This document shows, one piece after another, positions 16,995-25,665 of a stretch of 64,000 bases of DNA (position 1 is its first letter; each line of letters opens with the position of its first letter). The position numbers and the translations under genes are program-made. The stretch spans positions 186,001 through 250,000 of the forward strand of contig CAVYYV010000005.1 of NCBI GenBank assembly GCA_963772815.1, given 5' to 3'. The DNA comes from DATFFO01 sp963772815. GTDB lineage: Bacteria > Actinomycetota > Acidimicrobiia > Spongiisociales > ZC4RG35. Under the pieces are notes generated by a model, which was not told the origin of the DNA, searched no databases, and was given only the letters and a program-made list of their open reading frames with translations.

Positions 16995-17593
16995 GGGCTG
17001 ACCAGCCACGGATCGCGGACGTCGAGATAGCGAATGTTCTCCACGTGAGACATCCACGTCTCCACCTGCCGCGCCACGCCCTCATTGTCTCCCATGGTCT
17101 GCTCGCCCTGGCGTGCCTCCTCCTCAGAGGTGAAATAGACGGCCTGGGTGAAGTGGCCCCGGTCGTTCCATCCGTAGATGCCACCGATGAGGTCGGGACG
17201 CATTTCTGCCAGCTCTCCTTCGTCTTCGACCACGTCGGCTGGTGTGCCTTCACCCATGTAGGTGCCCTGGAGGAACTGAACGAAATCGGCTTCGTCCGAC
17301 CCTCCCCCAAGGAAGAGCTCGGTGTTGGGATAGTCGTGAAACTGGGCTCCTCCATCGAAGAGACCCGATGTCTCGGCCCACCACACTCCCTGCTCAGGGC
17401 GATCGCTACTACGCCGGGCAGCACTCTCGTCTTCGAACCTCACCATGACGATGAACTCTCCGTTCTCGGTCGTACCTGCCGTGGATCCCAACCATCCCTC
17501 GGCCGAGGGGGCGAGCTCCTCCAGCCAGGCTGTGAAGCGTGTCTGGATCGCTTCTGGGTCAGAAACTCTGCCCTGAATGACCTGGATGAACAT
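16991..17593 (-). CDS. Hypothetical protein with tandem ABM-like halves
   Basis: A 200-residue soluble protein. The N-terminal half (MFIQVIQGRVSDPEAIQTRF; GEFIVMVRFEDESAARRSS) looks like a ferredoxin-like antibiotic-biosynthesis-monooxygenase (ABM) or NIPSNAP-type dimeric alpha-beta barrel. The second half (HFTQAVYFTSEEEARQGEQ) appears to repeat the fold. Start ATG 17593 leaves the rest in good agreement with that fold. It is coupled by overlap to the TIGR03086 gene. Function unknown; such barrels often handle small reactive metabolites or haem. Confidence 0.75.
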   Translation of the reverse strand: MFIQVIQGRVSDPEAIQTRFTAWLEELAPSAEGWLGSTAGTTENGEFIVMVRFEDESAARRSSDRPEQGVWWAETSGLFDGGAQFHDYPNTELFLGGGSDEADFVQFLQGTYMGEGTPADVVEDEGELAEMRPDLIGGIYGWNDRGHFTQAVYFTSEEEARQGEQTMGDNEGVARQVETWMSHVENIRYLDVRDPWLVSP

Positions 17594-17723
17594 ATGGCGC
17601 CTCCCTGGGTAGTCGATCGGGGCCGGATCGGCCGCGACCCCTTCTCGCACCCACCATATGCGCGTTCTCGGGCGACACGCAGGACGCCGACGCCGAGAAT
17701 GCGCGCCGGAACGGTGGATGCCC

Positions 17724-18476
17724 TTACGCCTGCCGACGTATCAGCACCACCACCATGTTGACCAGGGCCATGATCGACACCAGCAGAGCGACGGTGATGC
17801 CGGGTACCACCCACCACCCATACCGGGTGGGGGATGGAAGGATCTGTTCAGAGAGGATCTCCGTGTCGGTCGGGTTGAGGACCTGACGATCGGTGGCCGG
17901 TGAGAACTTCTCGTACGAGTTCGTGGTGCCGAAGATGACCGTCGAGGGTCGGCAGTCGAGGCTCTGGGCCAGAACACCACCCTGGGGCAGGTGTGAGTCG
18001 TCCCACCAGATGACATAGCACGACCCACCGCTCTCCCCCATCAGGACGTCGTAGGCCTGATCGGTCCCGGGTCGCACCACCGAAGCCCCTTCGAAACCGT
18101 CGGTCGCCAAGTGGTAGCCGCCGGGAAGCGACTCACCGGCCACGATCGAGCGGTAAGCCGAACGCAGATCTCCAGCCAGAGCCTCGGCGGGTGGATAGTC
18201 GGGGTTGGGTACCTTGGGAAAGGCGGCCACAAGGACCACAGCGGCCGCGGCCAGCAGAGACACAGCCAGCCACATCGCCACCAACCGTCGCTTCAGTCGG
18301 CGCCGCTCCGTCTCCGCTGCGGCGGACTTGGCGCCGCTAAGAGTCTCGAACACCCCGATCGAACGCCCCGCCCGCGAGAGGCTCCAGTGTTTTGGCCCCA
18401 CCAACACGACTCGGTAGGGCCCGCGCACGTAGCCGGTGGGGTCTTGTTGCCAAGCCGTCTGACTCACCTGGGGCAC
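17724..18476 (-). CDS. Hypothetical two-TM membrane protein (paralogue A)
   Basis: About 250 residues from a GTG at 18476. The N-terminal cytoplasmic part carries GYVRGPYRVVLVGPKHWSL and an Arg-rich helix (ETERRRLKRRL). A membrane segment (about residues 68-88) is followed by an extracytoplasmic domain containing PNPDYPPAEALAGDLRSAY, VVRPGTDQAYDVLMGES and CYVIWWDD. A C-terminal membrane segment (GWWVVPGITVALLVSIMALVN) ends in IRRQA. It is a close paralogue of the next gene upstream and both are on the same strand. The function is unknown; no enzyme motif was recognised. Confidence 0.8.
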   Translation of the reverse strand: MPQVSQTAWQQDPTGYVRGPYRVVLVGPKHWSLSRAGRSIGVFETLSGAKSAAAETERRRLKRRLVAMWLAVSLLAAAAVVLVAAFPKVPNPDYPPAEALAGDLRSAYRSIVAGESLPGGYHLATDGFEGASVVRPGTDQAYDVLMGESGGSCYVIWWDDSHLPQGGVLAQSLDCRPSTVIFGTTNSYEKFSPATDRQVLNPTDTEILSEQILPSPTRYGWWVVPGITVALLVSIMALVNMVVVLIRRQA

Positions 18477-18561
18477 TCCATGGGATTCCCGCCTATCCTC
18501 ATTCTCGCGCGAACAAACGGGCCACCGACATCCCGAATGTCGCCCCAAAACGAGAGCTACC

Positions 18562-19296
18562 TCACGCCTCCCGCCTGATCAGCACCACGACCATGTTGAC
18601 CAGGGCCATGACTGCCAGCAGCAGAGCGACGGCGATGCCGGGTACCACCCACCACCCAAACCGGGTGGGGGATGGAAGCAGTTGCTCCCACACGATCGTC
18701 GTGCCGATAAGGCTGACGAGGTGACGGTCGGAGGCGGGCGAGACCTTCTCGTAGGAATTGGCGATGCCGAAGATGACCGTCGACGGGTGGCATTCGAGAC
18801 TGCGCTTGAGGACGCCCCCCTGAGGCAGGAACCCCTCGTGCCACCACATGAGATAGCATCGCCCGGCGCTCTCCCCCATCAAGACGTTGTATTGCCGAAC
18901 GGTTCCGGGCCGCACCACCAGACCACCTTCGTACCCGTCCTCGGCCACGTGGTAGTCGCCCACTACGGACTCACCGGCGACGATCGACTCGTAGGCGGCC
19001 CGCAAGTCCGCCGCCAGAGCCGCCGCGGGCGGGTACTCGGGGTTGGGAACCTCGGGGAATGAGGCCAGCAAGATCATCGCTACTGCCCCGGCCAGAAACA
19101 GCGCCAGCCAACCCGCCACCGCGCGACGCATTAGCCGTCTTCGCTCCGCCTGCCGGGCGGCAGACTTGGCCGCACTCAGGGTCTCGAACAGCCCCATCGA
19201 ACGTCCCCGCCACTCGAGCCGCCATCGCCTGGGGCCCTCCAACACCACCTGGTAGGACCCGCGCACGTAGCCGGACGACTCCTGTCGCCAAACCAT
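18562..19296 (-). CDS. Hypothetical two-TM membrane protein (paralogue B)
   Basis: 244 residues from ATG 19296. It matches paralogue A over its whole length: GYVRGSYQVVLEGPRRWRL, GLFETLSAAKSAARQAERRR, PNPEYPPAAALAADLRAAY, LPQGGVLKRSLECHPSTVIF, and the C-terminal membrane segment before IRREA. The repeat arose by tandem duplication, and the divergence is at protein level throughout, so it is not recent. The conserved pair of cysteines in the external domain (CYLMWW and LECHPS) may form a disulfide. Function unknown. Confidence 0.8.
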   Translation of the reverse strand: MVWRQESSGYVRGSYQVVLEGPRRWRLEWRGRSMGLFETLSAAKSAARQAERRRLMRRAVAGWLALFLAGAVAMILLASFPEVPNPEYPPAAALAADLRAAYESIVAGESVVGDYHVAEDGYEGGLVVRPGTVRQYNVLMGESAGRCYLMWWHEGFLPQGGVLKRSLECHPSTVIFGIANSYEKVSPASDRHLVSLIGTTIVWEQLLPSPTRFGWWVVPGIAVALLLAVMALVNMVVVLIRREA

Positions 19297-19385
19297 CGGA
19301 CTCAACGAGAGCGCTCCATGGGACTCGACTTCGAGGCTACCGGGGCCGCCGAGACGGCGCTGGTCCGACCGCGCACCTCGAGGGG

Positions 19386-20360
19386 CTAAAGCAGATTGGA
19401 AGCGGCGTAGACGCGCAGAGCGTTGAGTGTGATCATCTCGTTGGGAGCCGAACGTCCCCAGTCGACGACATCGGTGTTGGGTCGCTCCGAACCGAGCGGA
19501 TTCCACCAGTACCCGCCGGGACGCCAGCGACCGTCCTCGAGACGCCTTTGCTCCAGCACCTCGAGGGCATCGGAACAGCGAGGGTCTGTAGTGAGATGCA
19601 TCCGCCCCAACACGTGGAGGGCGGCGAGGACGTCGTAATGCCAATAGGGGGGATAGTGCAACGTCACCCAGCTCATGTGAATCGGCTCACCACTCTTGAG
19701 TGCGCGAAACAGCCGATGCTCAAGGAAAAGCTCAGTGGCCCGCTCGGCAGCCTGGAGTGCCTCCCCCTCGCCGGTGGCACGCCAGTACTCGTACAAGCCG
19801 CGGATCGGGGGCAGGGTCTCGTGGAAGGAGGAGCGTCTTCCGCTGGCGCGCACGGAGCAATTCCAACCGCCATCGGGCCACTGCCACCCGACGAGCGATT
19901 CGGCCAGTAGCTCGACCCGCGGATCGGTGGCCAGGCCGAGTTGGGACGCTACCGCCAGCGCGTTCCCCTCCTGGGAGGCGCAGCGGCGGGTGAGGTCATT
20001 GACGACCCGGATGCGGCTGCGATGCCCTTCGCTGGTGAGCCAATCCAGAACCGTGCCAACCGCAGCCCGGGCACCCGGATGCTCGCCCGGCAGTCCCAGC
20101 TCAACCAGCGACACAAGCCTCCAGTGGGCGCCGGCCCACTTGCGGTAAGGATGGACACCGAATCCGCCGTCGGGCTGCTGTCCCGTCAAAAGGGCTCTCA
20201 CCTTTGGGCCGTCCTGCACGATCGTGAAATCTTCGACATCCTCGCCGAGAACATCCCGTCGGGTTTGAAGGCGAACCCCTGGCTCCTCGGATTGGAGGAG
20301 CCAGTCGACTGCAAAGCGGGTTCGGTCATCCAAAGTGATCTCTTCTCGGGGACGAGCCAC
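19386..20360 (-). CDS. Alpha/alpha-toroid (prenyltransferase/terpene cyclase-like) hypothetical protein
   Basis: A 324-residue protein made of helical-pair repeats containing QxPDGGFG- and WPDGGWNC-type turns (LLTGQQPDGGFGVHPYRKW near residue 58-76; LVGWQWPDGGWNC near 157; QRRLEDGRWRPGGYWW near 270). These QW-like repeats define the alpha/alpha-toroid fold of squalene-hopene cyclases and prenyltransferase beta subunits. At 324 residues it is half the length of a cyclase and lacks an obvious DxDD motif, so enzymatic activity is doubtful. It is followed by a MOSC gene on the same strand, 5 bases away. Confidence 0.8.
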   Translation of the reverse strand: MARPREEITLDDRTRFAVDWLLQSEEPGVRLQTRRDVLGEDVEDFTIVQDGPKVRALLTGQQPDGGFGVHPYRKWAGAHWRLVSLVELGLPGEHPGARAAVGTVLDWLTSEGHRSRIRVVNDLTRRCASQEGNALAVASQLGLATDPRVELLAESLVGWQWPDGGWNCSVRASGRRSSFHETLPPIRGLYEYWRATGEGEALQAAERATELFLEHRLFRALKSGEPIHMSWVTLHYPPYWHYDVLAALHVLGRMHLTTDPRCSDALEVLEQRRLEDGRWRPGGYWWNPLGSERPNTDVVDWGRSAPNEMITLNALRVYAASNLL

Positions 20361-20365
20361 GCTTC

Positions 20366-20914
20366 CTAGAGCTTCTTGACCACGTCGCCGCGACGAATCG
20401 ATCCGGGCCGGACGACGGTGGCGTAGACCCCGCGCAGACGCAGGTCACGGCCTGTGGGTGAGTCGACGAACCGGAGCGCGTCTACCCCGAAACGTCGCGA
20501 GAACTTGCTGCAGCCGGTGTGGGGGCGGGCGGTGATCTCGAGCACCGCAGTCCCGATGGTCAGGGTGGTGCCGGGGGGAAGATTCTCGACACCCACGTCG
20601 AGATCCACGTAGAGCTGGTCGCCGGCAAGGGCCCATCGATCTCTGGCCTGCGCCACCAGATCGACGAAGCGCGCATTCATCAGCGTGATCTGTGAGTCGA
20701 GCGTCGGTGTGCCGGCGTCACTCGCCTCGATGGAGCGACTCCGCCAGGTGTCGCCTACCAGTCCCTCTGAGGCGTCGAGGATGGCCTCCTCGAGTACCTC
20801 TCGCTCCTCGATGGATGGTCGTCGAACGATCATCTCAACGGTGCCGGCATCTCGGGGCGCGGCCCGGACATGATCGAGGCCGGCCTCCAGCTCGGCCAAG
20901 GAGAGGTGCTTCAT
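20366..20914 (-). CDS. MOSC-domain protein
   Basis: 182 residues from ATG 20914. The MOSC fold is shown by ITLMNARFVDLVA, the conserved GDQLYVDLDVGVENLPPGT segment, and the signature cysteine in TARPHTGCSKFSRRFG (about residues 127-142), followed by LRGVYATVVRPGSIRRGD. MOSC proteins bind molybdenum cofactor or carry sulfur in related reactions. It could serve the molybdenum hydroxylase 20 kb away, but that is only a possibility. It ends 5 bases before the toroid gene. Confidence 0.88.
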   Translation of the reverse strand: MKHLSLAELEAGLDHVRAAPRDAGTVEMIVRRPSIEEREVLEEAILDASEGLVGDTWRSRSIEASDAGTPTLDSQITLMNARFVDLVAQARDRWALAGDQLYVDLDVGVENLPPGTTLTIGTAVLEITARPHTGCSKFSRRFGVDALRFVDSPTGRDLRLRGVYATVVRPGSIRRGDVVKKL

Positions 20915-20981
20915 CGTGCCATTATGGTGGACGGACCCGTCCAGACACCTCCCGGACCCGTGTCCGACTCGCTCCGCGGAT

Positions 20982-21680
20982 TCAGGCGGGTCGCGTGGCG
21001 GGTTGGGCACTGAGCTCCTCGGACAGGTGCTCGACGACCAGATCTCTGGCCCTGGACAACTCCTCTCGGGTATAGAGGATCGCAGAGTCGAGATCTCCGT
21101 TCTCGAGGGAATTGAGAACCATCTGGTGGTATTCGTGAACCGCCCGGGCGGGCGTCTGAAGCACGAGAGCCAGATTCCGGTATCGCTCGGTGTGGCTCCA
21201 GAGGATCCCGATCAGGTGGTCCAGCCACGGTGAGTCGGCCCTGGCCCACAAGTCGAAGTGATAGCGCTGATGGAGGCCGGCACCCTCCTCCATCCGACCC
21301 GACTCGAATGCCGCAAACATCTCGTCCAGAGTGGCGCGCGCCCCTGCCAGCGCCTTCTCGTCGATATTGGGCCAAGCACGCCGCAGAGCTTCGCACTCGA
21401 GAAGGATCCTCGTCTCGTACGCATCGTTCACATCGGCTTGCGTGATGGAAGCGACGATGGCGCCCCGATAGGGCCGATTCTCGACCAGCCGCTCGACCTC
21501 GAGCATGCGCAGGGCTTCGCGTATCGGAATCAGGCTCACCCCAAGTTCCGCGCTCAACTCGTGTAGCCGTAGAGGACTACCGGGTGGGTAATGGCCCATG
21601 ACAATCGCCGATCGCATGGCTTGATAAACGCGGTCGACGCTGCTCCCGGATGGGGGTGGACCGTTAGTGGACGTCTTCAC
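20982..21680 (-). CDS. GntR-family transcriptional regulator, FadR/FCD subfamily (first copy)
   Basis: 232 residues. The N-terminal winged helix spans about residues 15-80 (YQAMRSAIVMGHYPPGSPLRLHEL, LGVSLIPIREALRMLEVERLV). The C-terminal FCD ligand domain shows the metal-binding pattern DAYETRILLE, HQRYHFDL and HTERYRN. FCD regulators sense sugar acids, carboxylates or amino acids. The gene is divergent from the KDPG aldolase/KDG kinase pair, the natural target. An inverted repeat CTTCAA (21688-21693)/TTGAAG (21711-21716) lies between them. It is paralogous to the regulator at 40540. Confidence 0.92.
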   Translation of the reverse strand: MKTSTNGPPPSGSSVDRVYQAMRSAIVMGHYPPGSPLRLHELSAELGVSLIPIREALRMLEVERLVENRPYRGAIVASITQADVNDAYETRILLECEALRRAWPNIDEKALAGARATLDEMFAAFESGRMEEGAGLHQRYHFDLWARADSPWLDHLIGILWSHTERYRNLALVLQTPARAVHEYHQMVLNSLENGDLDSAILYTREELSRARDLVVEHLSEELSAQPATRPA

Positions 21681-21765
21681 TGAGGGACTTCAATTTAGCA
21701 CGACCACCCGTTGAAGACGGCCGGGACTCGGCGCGCTGGACGCGGATCGCTAGCCTCTGGCCGCC

Positions 21766-22416
21766 ATGGAACCCGTTGCAGACTCGATCCTGGCGTTTGC
21801 CATCCCGGGAATCGAGACCGTTCCGATCATCGGGATCATGCGGCGCCTGCCCGTTGAGCCAATCGTCGACATTGCCTCAGCAGCAGCCGAGGCGGGGATT
21901 CGGGCCCTCGAGGTGACGCTGGACTCCGATCAAGCCCTGACTCAGATCTCGCGCATCGCCGATTCCGTCCCGGGAATCAGCGTCGGGGCCGGCAGCGTGC
22001 GCCGATCCGAGTGGGTGCGGCGGGTGGCGGACTCTGGGGCCCGGTTCGTGGTCGCGCCAATTGTCGACGAGGCGACGATCGAGACCACCCGAGAGCTCGG
22101 CTTGGCGGCTCTGCCGGGAGCGGCGACACCTACCGAGATCGATCGAGCCGTGCGCCTGGAGGCGACGGCAGTCAAGGTATTCCCCATCTCACAACTGGGA
22201 GGGGTCTCATACATCGACGCGATCCGCTCCCCGCTGGGCAACCCTCCCGTGGTTCCCACCGGCGGCGTCACGGCGTCGACCGCTTCCGCCTATCTCGAGG
22301 CCGGGGCGGTTGCAGTAGGAGCCGGGTCCGACCTGTTCTCACCAAAGGCATTCGCGGCGGGTGGCGTAGCCGAGATCGGTGCTCGCGCCCAAGCCTGGGT
22401 AGGGGGCCTCCAATGA
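21766..22416 (+). CDS. eda: 2-dehydro-3-deoxyphosphogluconate (KDPG/KHG) aldolase
   Basis: A 216-residue class I aldolase that splits KDPG to pyruvate and glyceraldehyde 3-phosphate. The catalytic Glu is in LEVTLDS (E49) and the Schiff-base Lys in TAVKVFPIS (K137), with the phosphate-binding GGV in VPTGGVTAST near residue 167. The ATGA overlap with the kinase downstream makes a two-gene Entner-Doudoroff-type unit (kinase makes KDPG, aldolase splits it). Related enzymes also act on 2-keto-4-hydroxyglutarate. Confidence 0.92.
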   Translation: MEPVADSILAFAIPGIETVPIIGIMRRLPVEPIVDIASAAAEAGIRALEVTLDSDQALTQISRIADSVPGISVGAGSVRRSEWVRRVADSGARFVVAPIVDEATIETTRELGLAALPGAATPTEIDRAVRLEATAVKVFPISQLGGVSYIDAIRSPLGNPPVVPTGGVTASTASAYLEAGAVAVGAGSDLFSPKAFAAGGVAEIGARAQAWVGGLQ

Positions 22417-23369
22417 GCCACGACGTATTCACCCTGGGAGAGGCGATGCTCCGCCTTTCCCCACCCGTGGGCGTGCCGCTCGACTCCGCAACCAGTCTGG
22501 ATCTCGATGTGGCCGGATCGGAGGCGAACGTCGCCGTGGCCCTGGCGGCACTGGGCCGCTCGGTCGCCTGGTACTCGAAGCTCCCCGACGACCGCCTGGG
22601 CCAGAGGGTGACCCGCGACCTGAGGGCGGCCGAAGTGGACATCTCGACCGTTCGGTGGCTGGAAGAGGGGCGACTCGGTACGTACTTCGTCGAACTCGGC
22701 GGGGGCCCGAGGGGGGTGTCGGTCATCTACGATCGACAGGGATCGACGGCCTCGGCCATGACCCCTTCAGAAGTTCCCTGGGCCACTGTGGCCGAAGCAC
22801 GAGTCGTCCACCTGTCCGGCATCACGCCGGCCCTTTCCGAAAGCTGCCGGGACACGGCGCTGGCAGTGGCTGAGGCCGCCAAGGCCTCCTCGTCACTGGT
22901 CTCGTTGGACGTCAACCACCGGGCACGCCTGTGGGGCACCGAGGAGGCCCGGGAGGTGCTCGGAATGCTGGGCAGAGGGGTAGACCTCCTCATCTGCACA
23001 CGGGAAGACGCGCTGACGGTGTTCGATGTCTCGGCTCCTCCCGAAGACGCCGCCGCGATATTGGCCGAGCGCCTGGAGAGCCCGAATGTCGTTGTCACCG
23101 ACGGGGCCCAGGGAGCCGTTCTGGCCCGTGACGGGACCACGAGGAGGGTGGGGGCCTGGCCCACCACTCTTCTCGATCGACTGGGTGCCGGCGACGCCTT
23201 CGCAGCCGGTGTGCTGGATGGCCTCCTCGACGGTGACCTCGAGGGTGGGCTGCAGAAAGGAGTCGTGCTGGCCGCGGCCGCCCTGTCCACCTCCGGGGAC
23301 CAGGTCCGTATGGGTCGCGACGAGTTGGATCGTATCTTGGCCGGCCGCGAGCGCGGCGTGGACCGCTAG
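22413..23369 (+). CDS. kdgK: 2-keto-3-deoxygluconate kinase (PfkB family)
   Basis: 318 residues with PfkB/ribokinase hallmarks. The N-terminal substrate region is DVAGSEANVAVALAALGR (about residues 31-48) and the C-terminal signature is DRLGAGDAFAAGVLDGLL (about 255-272), where the Asp of GAGD is the catalytic base. It phosphorylates 2-keto-3-deoxygluconate to KDPG in the assigned family, consistent with the adjoining aldolase. The start overlaps the aldolase stop. Another PfkB sugar specificity is possible. Confidence 0.9.
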   Translation: MSHDVFTLGEAMLRLSPPVGVPLDSATSLDLDVAGSEANVAVALAALGRSVAWYSKLPDDRLGQRVTRDLRAAEVDISTVRWLEEGRLGTYFVELGGGPRGVSVIYDRQGSTASAMTPSEVPWATVAEARVVHLSGITPALSESCRDTALAVAEAAKASSSLVSLDVNHRARLWGTEEAREVLGMLGRGVDLLICTREDALTVFDVSAPPEDAAAILAERLESPNVVVTDGAQGAVLARDGTTRRVGAWPTTLLDRLGAGDAFAAGVLDGLLDGDLEGGLQKGVVLAAAALSTSGDQVRMGRDELDRILAGRERGVDR

Positions 23370-23383
23370 CCAATCGCAAGAGA

Positions 23384-24535
23384 TCACTGATGCTCGACGG
23401 CCTCGATCAGCCTCGCCACCCCTTCCTGGAGGAGATCGGCGTGTGTTGCCAGGGAGACTCTCACATAGCTCTTACCCGACGGGCCGAATGCCTCACCCGG
23501 GGTGACCGCCACGTGTCGCTCGGTCAGAAGACTGCGGGCGAAGTCTCTCGACTGTCTGCCGGACGCGGAAACGTCGATCCATGTGTAGAACGCCCCGGTA
23601 GGAGTCACATGGGGAATCCCGGCGGCTCTGAGCAGGTCGACGGTGAAATCTCTGCGCGTTCGATACGAGTCGCGCATCTCGACCACACAATCCTGCGGTC
23701 CCGTCACAGCGGCCAGAGCACCGAACTGCGCCGGTGCGTTCACACAAGCAGTGATCGGCTCTTGAGTCTTCACGAGCAGAGGCGTCAACCCACTCGGTGC
23801 CAGGGCGTAGCCGACCCTCCATCCCGTCATGGCATATGTCTTGGAGAAGCTCCAGACGGTGATCACGCGCTCGGGATCGCCCACAGAGGCAACACTCGGC
23901 GCCACCGGACCGTCGAAGTAGATCTCGTCGTAGACCTCATCTGACACGACCCACAGATCGTGGCCGGCGGCCAGTTGCATCACTCCACCGAGATGGGCCT
24001 GTCCGGCTACGACACCCGTCGGATTGCAGGGGGAGTTGACGAGGATGAGCTTGGCGCGGTCCGTGATGAGCGGTTCGATCGACTCGGCCGAGGGAACGAA
24101 GCCATCTTCGAAGCGAAGCGGGTATCGGACGACCTCCAACCCCTGCAGAGCGGCGATCATTCGATAGTTGGGCCAGGCAGGGTCCGGGACCAGGACCTGG
24201 TCTCCCGGGTCACACAGAGCCAGGAACGCAGCGAACAGCGATGCGATGGCTCCGGGCGTGACCAGTATCCGGTCTGGCGACGCTTCCAGCCCATTGCGAG
24301 TCTTGACCTTCTCAGCCAACACCTCACGCAACTCCGGGATCCCCGCGTTGGGCGTGTACTTGGTGTGGCCATCGGCGGCCGCTTTGGCAGCCGCCTCACA
24401 GACATGAGCGGGGGTCGGGAAGTCGGGTTCTCCCATCTCCAGATGGATGGCATCGGGGATGGTGTTGGCCAGATCGAACACCTCTCTGATCCCAGAGCGG
24501 TCCAGGCCACGCACCGCCTCCGACGGAGACTTCAT
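23384..24535 (-). CDS. Pyridoxal-phosphate aminotransferase, class I/II
   Basis: 383 residues. The PLP lysine is in SFSKTYAMTGWRVGY (about residue 230), PNYRMI/NSPCNPTGVV carries the conserved Asn-Pro, DEVYDEIYF the Asp/Tyr ligands, and YVRVSLA the carboxylate-binding Arg near the C-terminus. It belongs to the fold-type I aminotransferases that exchange amino groups between amino acids and 2-oxo acids. It is divergent from the amino-acid dehydrogenase, sharing an operator at 24570-24583, so the two nitrogen-handling enzymes are probably coregulated. The ATG at 24535 has an AGGAGCGG ribosome site. Confidence 0.93.
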   Translation of the reverse strand: MKSPSEAVRGLDRSGIREVFDLANTIPDAIHLEMGEPDFPTPAHVCEAAAKAAADGHTKYTPNAGIPELREVLAEKVKTRNGLEASPDRILVTPGAIASLFAAFLALCDPGDQVLVPDPAWPNYRMIAALQGLEVVRYPLRFEDGFVPSAESIEPLITDRAKLILVNSPCNPTGVVAGQAHLGGVMQLAAGHDLWVVSDEVYDEIYFDGPVAPSVASVGDPERVITVWSFSKTYAMTGWRVGYALAPSGLTPLLVKTQEPITACVNAPAQFGALAAVTGPQDCVVEMRDSYRTRRDFTVDLLRAAGIPHVTPTGAFYTWIDVSASGRQSRDFARSLLTERHVAVTPGEAFGPSGKSYVRVSLATHADLLQEGVARLIEAVEHQ

Positions 24536-24569
24536 CGTTGATCCGCTCCTCGAGTCGACAAGATCGACA

Positions 24570-24583
24570 GATCTTATAATATC
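24570..24583. promoter_or_regulatory. Operator site A, GATCTTATAATATC palindrome
   Basis: A perfect match to the palindrome GATNTTATAANATC, placed between the divergent aminotransferase (start 24535) and amino-acid dehydrogenase (start 24590) genes. It contains TATAAT (24575-24580), so it can also act as a -10 box. Five further sites at 26392, 32436, 33966, 38404 and 41276 share the core GATCTTATAA. Confidence 0.75.
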
Positions 24584-24589
24584 GCTGGC

Positions 24590-25665
24590 ATGGTGGACCA
24601 ACCGGTATTGGAGGCCATCGAGATCAACGGACACGAGACGGTGGTCTTCGGTCGAGACGCTTCTTCGGGACTGAGGGCGGTGATCGCCATCCACTCCACC
24701 GTCCTGGGACCGGTCCTCGGGGGGACGAGGATACCCGTACAACTCGGAAGCCGAGGCACTTCGAGACGTCCTCCGGCCCTCAGAAGGCATGACCTTCAAG
24801 GCCGCAGCCGCCCAACTCGACCTGGGAGGCGGTAAGGCCGTGCTGATCGGGGACCCCCAGAGAAGACTCCCGAGATGCTGCACCCGTACGGGAGACTCGT
24901 CGAGCGCCTCGGGGGCTCCTACATCACCGCTGAAGACGTCGGCACCACGGTCCAGGATCTCGTGGAGGTGTCCAGTCCTACACGGTGGGTGACAGGTCTG
25001 CCCGTCGAGGTCGGAAGATCGGGAGATCCATCTACTCTGACCCGCGGGGCGTGGTCGGCGCCATGAGAGCCGCGGCCCGGCACGTCTGGTCATCCCCCGA
25101 CCTGGAGGGCCTGACCATCGCCATTCAAGGAGTCGGCAAGGTCGGCTCGAGTCTGGCCGGCCTGCTGGCCGAAGACGGAGCCAACCTGCTCGTCGGCGAT
25201 ATCGACCAGACCTCTGCCGAGAGCCTTGCGCGGTCGCTTGGCGCCAAGGCGCTGCCCCCGGAGGAGATCCTGTTCGCACCGTGCGACATCTTGGCTCCGT
25301 GCGCCCTGGGCGGGGTACTCGACCACACCACCATCCCGGATCTTCGGTGCTCAGTGGTGGTCGGGCCCGCCAACAACCAGTTGGCCGGGTCAGACTGCGC
25401 GGCGCTGCTGGCGCGGCACGGGATCCTCTACGTTCCTGACTACCTGGCCAATGCCGGCGGCATCATCAACATCTCGGCCGAGCTCGATCCCGATGGCTAC
25501 GACCCCGAACGTGCCCGGGAAATGGTCGACGGAATCGAGAGCCGCGTCTCCCAGATCCTGACGCAAGCGACCGGGGCCGGCATCGACCCGGCCGCGGCTG
25601 CGGCCGCTCTGGCACGACGACGCCTCCGGGCCCCGAAGACCATCGCTTCGAAGGTGACGATTTGA
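24590..25665 (+). pseudogene. Leucine/glutamate/phenylalanine-type amino-acid dehydrogenase with three apparent frameshifts
   Basis: Stitched across frames, the product (about 358 residues) is an ELFV-family dehydrogenase that oxidatively deaminates amino acids with NAD. The glycine-rich GPVLGGTR, then YPYNSEAEALRDVL, GMTFKAAAAQLDLGGGKAVLIGDP (catalytic Lys region), and the NAD domain TIAIQGVGKVGSSLAGLLAE with PCALGG and GPANNQLA are all present. Shifts occur near 24733, at the C5 run 24854-24858 and near 25030. The gene ends at 25665, overlapping the TTG of the peptidase. Homopolymer placement makes assembly error plausible, so the gene may be intact in the organism. Confidence 0.85.
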
